From: Sinomonas mesophila
Lineage (GTDB): Bacteria > Actinomycetota > Actinomycetes > Actinomycetales > Micrococcaceae
DNA length: 64,000 nt
Assembly (NCBI RefSeq): GCF_001999765.1
Contig: NZ_MTIC01000003.1
Location: 310,001 to 374,000 of the forward strand
Direction of reading: 5' to 3'
The translations under genes were made by a program, and so were the position numbers. The notes under the pieces are model-generated. The model was not told where the DNA came from, searched no databases, and was given only the letters and a program-made list of their open reading frames with translations. This document shows positions 60,650 through 64,000 of this stretch, piece after piece. The first letter of the stretch is position 1, and every line of letters begins with the position of its first letter.

Positions 60650-62509
60650 ATGACCGAGCGCGCAACCACTCCGGAGGCCCCGAGGCCGGTGCTGTGGCGC
60701 TGGATCCAGTTCCTCCTCGACGCCGGCGCCTGGACCCTCGCGATCCTCATGGCCGTGGTCCTGCGCTACGAGCTCACGGAGCAGACGATGACGCCGAGCG
60801 GCGTCGCGGTCTTCAGCCTGCTCGCGATCGGCAGCCAGGCCCTCGTCGGCTTCAGCATGGCCCTGTACCAGGGCCGGCACAGCTTCGGCAGCTTCGAGGA
60901 GGCGCGGCTCCTCGTCGCCGTGACGCTCATCGTCGCCACGATCCTCGTCCTGCTCAGCACGTTCCTCGGCTTCACGCTCCAGATCCCGCGCAGCACGGGA
61001 GTCATCGCGTTCCCGTTCGCGGCCCTCTTCATGGCCGCGACGCGGTATGCGAAGCGCATGGTGGTCGAGAGCAAGGCCAAGCCCGGCGCGAACGCGCAGC
61101 AGGCCCTCGTCTACGGCGCCGGCTTCCTCGGGACCAACCTCGTCTCGCGCATGATGCAGGACCCGGCGTCGCCATACTTCCCGGCCGGCTTCGTCGACGA
61201 CGACCCCGCGAAGAAGCACCTGCGGGTCTCCTCCGTCCAGGTCCTCGGCACGGGCGACGATCTGCCCGAGCTCGTCCGCCGCACCCACGCGACGGTCCTC
61301 ATCCTCGCCTTCGCCGCCGCGGACGCGTCCTTCATCCGCGGGGTCTCGGACCACGTCGCGGGGCTCGGGGTCAAGGTCCTCGTCCTCCCGCCGCTCAAGG
61401 ACATGCTCGGAGGCGGTTCCCACAGCGTCACCGACTTCCGCGAGGTCGCCGTCGAGGACCTCATCGGCCGCCGGCCCGTCGACATCACGGTCGAGGACAT
61501 CGCCGGGTACATCACGGGCAAGCGCGTCCTCGTCACGGGCGCCGGCGGCTCGATCGGCTCCGAGCTGTGCCGCCAGATCCATCCCTTCGAGCCCGCCGAG
61601 CTCATCATGCTCGACCACGACGAGACGGCCCTCCAGCAGACCCAGATCTCGCTCACGGGCCGTGGCCTCCTTGCCGGCAGCGACACGGTGCTCGCGAGCA
61701 TCCGCGACGGCGCGAACCTCGCGGCCGTCTTCGCCGAACGCCGTCCCGAGGTCGTCTTCCACGCCGCGGCCCTCAAGCACGCGCCGCTGCTCCAGCAGTA
61801 CCCGGGCGAGGCGTGGAAGACCAACGTGCTCGGCACGCTCAACGTCCTGCGCGCGGCCGAGGCCGCCGGCGTCGAGGCCTTCGTGAACATCTCCACCGAC
61901 AAGGCAGCCTCCCCCACGACCGTCCTCGGCCACTCCAAGCGCATGGCCGAGCGGCTCACCGCGTGGATGGCGGGGAGGACGGGGCGCAAGTACGTCTCGG
62001 TGCGCTTCGGCAACGTCATGGGCAGCCGTGGGTCCATGCTGCCGCTCTTCTCGGAGCAGATCCGCAACGGCGGGCCCGTGACTGTCACGCACCCCGAGGT
62101 CACGCGCTTCTTCATGACGATCCCCGAGGCCTGCCAGCTCGTGATCCAGGCCGGGGCCATCGGCACCGGGGGAGAGGTGCTCATCCTCGACATGGGCGAG
62201 CCCGTGCGGATCCTTGACGTCGCGCGGCGCATGATCGCGATGTCCGGGAGGGACATCGAGATCGTCTACACAGGCCTGCGGCCGGCGGAGAAGCTCCACG
62301 AGGACCTCGTCGATCCGGACGTCGCGGACGTGCGGCCCCTCCACCCGAAGATCTCGCACGCGGCCGCCTCCGGCATGCCGCCCGAGCAGCTCGACTACGA
62401 GCGCTGGCTCGCCGAGTGCGAGCGCTCGGAGGAGGCCATGTTCGAGGCCCAGGTGCAGGAGGAGACCGAGCTCTCGCACGAGAGCCTGCGCGGATCGGGC
62501 GCGGCATGA
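60650..62509 (+). CDS. Membrane-bound nucleotide-sugar 4,6-dehydratase/epimerase (CapD/WbpM type)
   Basis: 619 residues. Four N-terminal membrane helices (about 15-125), a CoA-binding-like nucleotide domain (about 140-270), then an extended SDR domain with VTGAGGSIGSELCRQI, HAAALKHAPLLQQYP, ISTDKAASPTTVLGHSKRMAE and RFGNVMGSRGSMLPLF. This is the long type of UDP-GlcNAc/UDP-GalNAc 4,6-dehydratase that starts synthesis of deoxyaminosugars for surface glycans. The YxxxK tyrosine is replaced by Leu (LGHSK), common in this branch. The WecA-like gene overlaps its stop by four bases. Confidence 0.9.
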   Translation: MTERATTPEAPRPVLWRWIQFLLDAGAWTLAILMAVVLRYELTEQTMTPSGVAVFSLLAIGSQALVGFSMALYQGRHSFGSFEEARLLVAVTLIVATILVLLSTFLGFTLQIPRSTGVIAFPFAALFMAATRYAKRMVVESKAKPGANAQQALVYGAGFLGTNLVSRMMQDPASPYFPAGFVDDDPAKKHLRVSSVQVLGTGDDLPELVRRTHATVLILAFAAADASFIRGVSDHVAGLGVKVLVLPPLKDMLGGGSHSVTDFREVAVEDLIGRRPVDITVEDIAGYITGKRVLVTGAGGSIGSELCRQIHPFEPAELIMLDHDETALQQTQISLTGRGLLAGSDTVLASIRDGANLAAVFAERRPEVVFHAAALKHAPLLQQYPGEAWKTNVLGTLNVLRAAEAAGVEAFVNISTDKAASPTTVLGHSKRMAERLTAWMAGRTGRKYVSVRFGNVMGSRGSMLPLFSEQIRNGGPVTVTHPEVTRFFMTIPEACQLVIQAGAIGTGGEVLILDMGEPVRILDVARRMIAMSGRDIEIVYTGLRPAEKLHEDLVDPDVADVRPLHPKISHAAASGMPPEQLDYERWLAECERSEEAMFEAQVQEETELSHESLRGSGAA

Positions 62510-63537
62510 GCGCCCTGCCGGGCGACGCGCTCCTGGTCCTCCTCGCGGGGATCGTCGCCTTCGCCGTGAGCGCGGCGCTGCCCGTCGTCGCGCACCCGCT
62601 CCTCGCGCGCCTGGGGGTTGTGGACCTGCCGAGCGAGCGCTCCTCGCACACGCAGCCCACCGTCCGCGGCCTCGGCCTGACGATCGCGGCGGGGCTCGCG
62701 GCGGGCTGGGCCCTCGCCTTCGCCACGGGCGCCGCGGACGACGGCGTGTGGCTGGCCGTGTGCGTCGTCACCGGCTCCGCCGCGGCGGCCGCGGTGGGCT
62801 GGGCCGAGGACCTGCGCGGCCTGTCGATCGTGAGCCGGGCGGGCCTGCAGCTCGCGCTCGGCGCGGCGGGGACGCTCGCGCTCCTGCTCATCACGGGCAA
62901 GGGCCTCTGGTGGCTGCCCTTCGGCGCGCTCGCGGTTGCCGCGTACATCAACGTGGCCAATTTCATGGACGGGATCAACGGGATCTCGGGCCTCCACGCC
63001 GTCGCCGTGGGCGGGCTCTATGCCGCCGCGGGCGCCGTCGTGGGCCAGGCCTGGCTCGTGGCCGCGGGTGTCCTGCTCGCGGCCGCCTTCGCCGGCTTCC
63101 TGCCGTGGAACCTCGTGCGCGGCCGCATGTTTATGGGCGACGTCGGCAGCTACCTCCTCGGGGCGGGCATCGCCTTCGCGGCGGTCGCCGCCTTCCTCGC
63201 CGAGATCCGGCTCGAGTACGTCTTCTCGCCCGTCCTCGTGTACCTTGCGGACACGTTCACGACGCTCGTGCGGCGCATGGCCGCCGGGAAGCGGTGGTAC
63301 GCCTCGCACCGCGAGCACGTGTACCAGAAGCTCACGGACGTCGGGTTGAGCCACGTCGCCGTCGCCGCGCTCGTCACCGCCGCGACGCTCCTTGTCGGGG
63401 CCGCCGGGTTCTACGCGGTGTCCGCGACGCCTGCGGGGACCGTCGCCGCCCAGACGGGTGCCGCCGTCGTCCTCGTGGCCTACCTAACGGCGCCGCGCTG
63501 GATCGGCGTGCTGCTGCGCGTGCGACGCAGGGCGTAG
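62506..63537 (+). CDS. Polyprenyl-phosphate N-acetylhexosamine-1-phosphate transferase (WecA/MraY family)
   Basis: 343 residues with about ten membrane helices. Conserved cytoplasmic motifs are NFMDGINGI, RMFMGDVGSYLLG (catalytic Asp) and the C-terminal SHREHVYQKL histidine motif of WecA-like enzymes. It transfers a sugar phosphate to undecaprenyl or decaprenyl phosphate, starting glycan assembly on the lipid carrier. The ATG overlaps the dehydratase stop, suggesting that the dehydratase supplies its sugar substrate. Confidence 0.9.
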   Translation: MSALPGDALLVLLAGIVAFAVSAALPVVAHPLLARLGVVDLPSERSSHTQPTVRGLGLTIAAGLAAGWALAFATGAADDGVWLAVCVVTGSAAAAAVGWAEDLRGLSIVSRAGLQLALGAAGTLALLLITGKGLWWLPFGALAVAAYINVANFMDGINGISGLHAVAVGGLYAAAGAVVGQAWLVAAGVLLAAAFAGFLPWNLVRGRMFMGDVGSYLLGAGIAFAAVAAFLAEIRLEYVFSPVLVYLADTFTTLVRRMAAGKRWYASHREHVYQKLTDVGLSHVAVAALVTAATLLVGAAGFYAVSATPAGTVAAQTGAAVVLVAYLTAPRWIGVLLRVRRRA

Positions 63538-63642
63538 CACTGGGGGAGCGGGCGCGAACCGCAAGTTCTATGGCGTGTAGAATAGTGATGACCCTCCCAC
63601 CGCGGGCCTCTTGACACGCAGGCCGCCGACGATCGGCATGAC
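63538..63642 (+). promoter_or_regulatory. Probable promoter region of the downstream AtpI-like operon
   Basis: Contains TAGAAT (63578-63583) as a -10 candidate and a perfect TTGACA (63611-63616) without a well-placed -10 box. No terminator hairpin is visible after the WecA-like gene, so read-through is also possible. Confidence 0.35.
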
Positions 63643-64000
63643 ATGACCCGAATGACGCACCGACCGGGCCCCTCCGGCCCCCAGGGCGTCGTCGGCTCCC
63701 CATGGCTAGGCCTCGCGGCACGCTGCACGGGCGCCAGCGCGGCGGCCGCGGCGGTGCTCGCCGGCGTCGCCCTGGCCGCGGCAGGACCCCCCGCCGCCGG
63801 CAGCGTCGCCTTCGCGGCCAGCGTCGTCATCGCGTTCTTCGCGATCAGCCTCCTGGCCGGTCACGCGATCGGACGCCGGAACCCCTCCGGCGCGATCGGC
63901 GCGTTCGCGGTGGTCTACGTGCTCAAGATCGTCGGCTTCGCCGCGCTGCTGCTGTGGCTCGGCCGGCCCGGGTGGGTCGACGGCCCCTGGTTCGGTGCGT
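63643..64000 (+). CDS. AtpI-like membrane protein (partial, runs off the window)
   Basis: The frame from ATG 63643 is open to the end of the window (119 codons so far). It shows a polar N terminus and three to four hydrophobic segments (ASAAAAAVLAGVALAAAG, VAFAASVVIAFFAISLLAGH, AFAVVYVLKIVGFAALLLWL). This resembles the AtpI-like protein encoded just before atpB in actinobacterial ATP synthase operons, and its position after the WecA-like gene is the standard one. Confirmation needs the downstream sequence. Confidence 0.6.
   Translation, partial: MTRMTHRPGPSGPQGVVGSPWLGLAARCTGASAAAAAVLAGVALAAAGPPAAGSVAFAASVVIAFFAISLLAGHAIGRRNPSGAIGAFAVVYVLKIVGFAALLLWLGRPGWVDGPWFGA

Noticed and set aside
61904-61960. 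Missing catalytic Tyr in the CapD/WbpM-type dehydratase (LGHSK instead of YxxxK)
   Set aside because: Long-type family members commonly have a non-Tyr residue here, so this is a branch trait and not a defect.

Overview
The window is chromosomal DNA of a very GC-rich (about 70 percent) actinobacterium, most likely a member of the Micrococcaceae (Arthrobacter/Sinomonas relatives). The clues are the tmRNA tag ANSKRTDFALAA, a fused E2/E1 2-oxoglutarate decarboxylase/dehydrogenase (Kgd), a SigH/RsrA redox pair followed by the tiny ribosomal protein bL37, an Ala/Pro/Arg-rich N-terminal extension on Rho, and the order argS-lysA-hom-thrC-thrB-rho-prfA-prmC-Sua5 running towards an AtpI-like gene. The genus is an inference. 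There is no prophage, insertion sequence or CRISPR array. This is mostly core chromosome with a few accessory islands.

Layout. 1-1669: the 3' end of a Tad/Flp pilus cluster (pilin plus three TadE/G-like pseudopilins). 1717-8410: prfB, a secreted CAP-domain protein on the other strand, then ftsE-ftsX-M23 peptidase and smpB. 8453-10276: an LpqI-type glycoside hydrolase 3 and tmRNA with a perfect hairpin terminator. 10309-17432, all minus: MntR-like regulator, methyltransferase, a cysteine-desulfurase-like enzyme behind a SAM-IV-type riboswitch, hisN, and a DoxX-aroA-rsgA operon. 17490-18796: sigH-rsrA with its own SigH-type promoter, and bL37. 18918-21105: PadR/DUF4097 operon with a paired palindromic operator, and an SGNH hydrolase. 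21269-25138: kgd. 25430-27986: two CNNM/CorC membrane proteins. 28133-31478: znuACB-like zinc uptake genes facing a Zur-like repressor. 31544-35877: metallo-hydrolase, divergent cysteine desulfhydrase-like and sulfurtransferase genes, HIT protein, KAS III. 35943-40222: giant HrpA helicase and tRNA-Arg(CCG). 40351-43133: an NrtR-type Nudix regulator divergent from an SPFH gene and a NAD-kinase-like gene, with two operators around a consensus promoter. 43203-45464: DUF222-HNH nuclease and a decayed MFS gene. 45541-57691: argS, lysA, threonine operon, rho, prfA, prmC, Sua5. 57630-63537: polysaccharide genes (epimerase-like, two-domain glycosyltransferase, nucleotide-sugar dehydratase, WecA-like transferase). 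63643-end: start of an AtpI-like gene.

How the genes work together. FtsEX probably controls the coiled-coil M23 hydrolase encoded directly after it. SmpB and tmRNA lie close together and form the trans-translation pair. Sulfur metabolism recurs (SAM riboswitch with desulfurase-like enzyme, cysteine desulfhydrase-like enzyme, rhodanese, thiol-stress sigma factor), as does metal homeostasis (MntR-like, Zur/Znu, CNNM pair). The least explained unit is the NrtR/SPFH/NAD-kinase-like island. Many genes here appear to be translated from leaderless mRNAs: a TANNNT -10 box ends 6 to 9 bases before the start codon. I used this to choose several starts.
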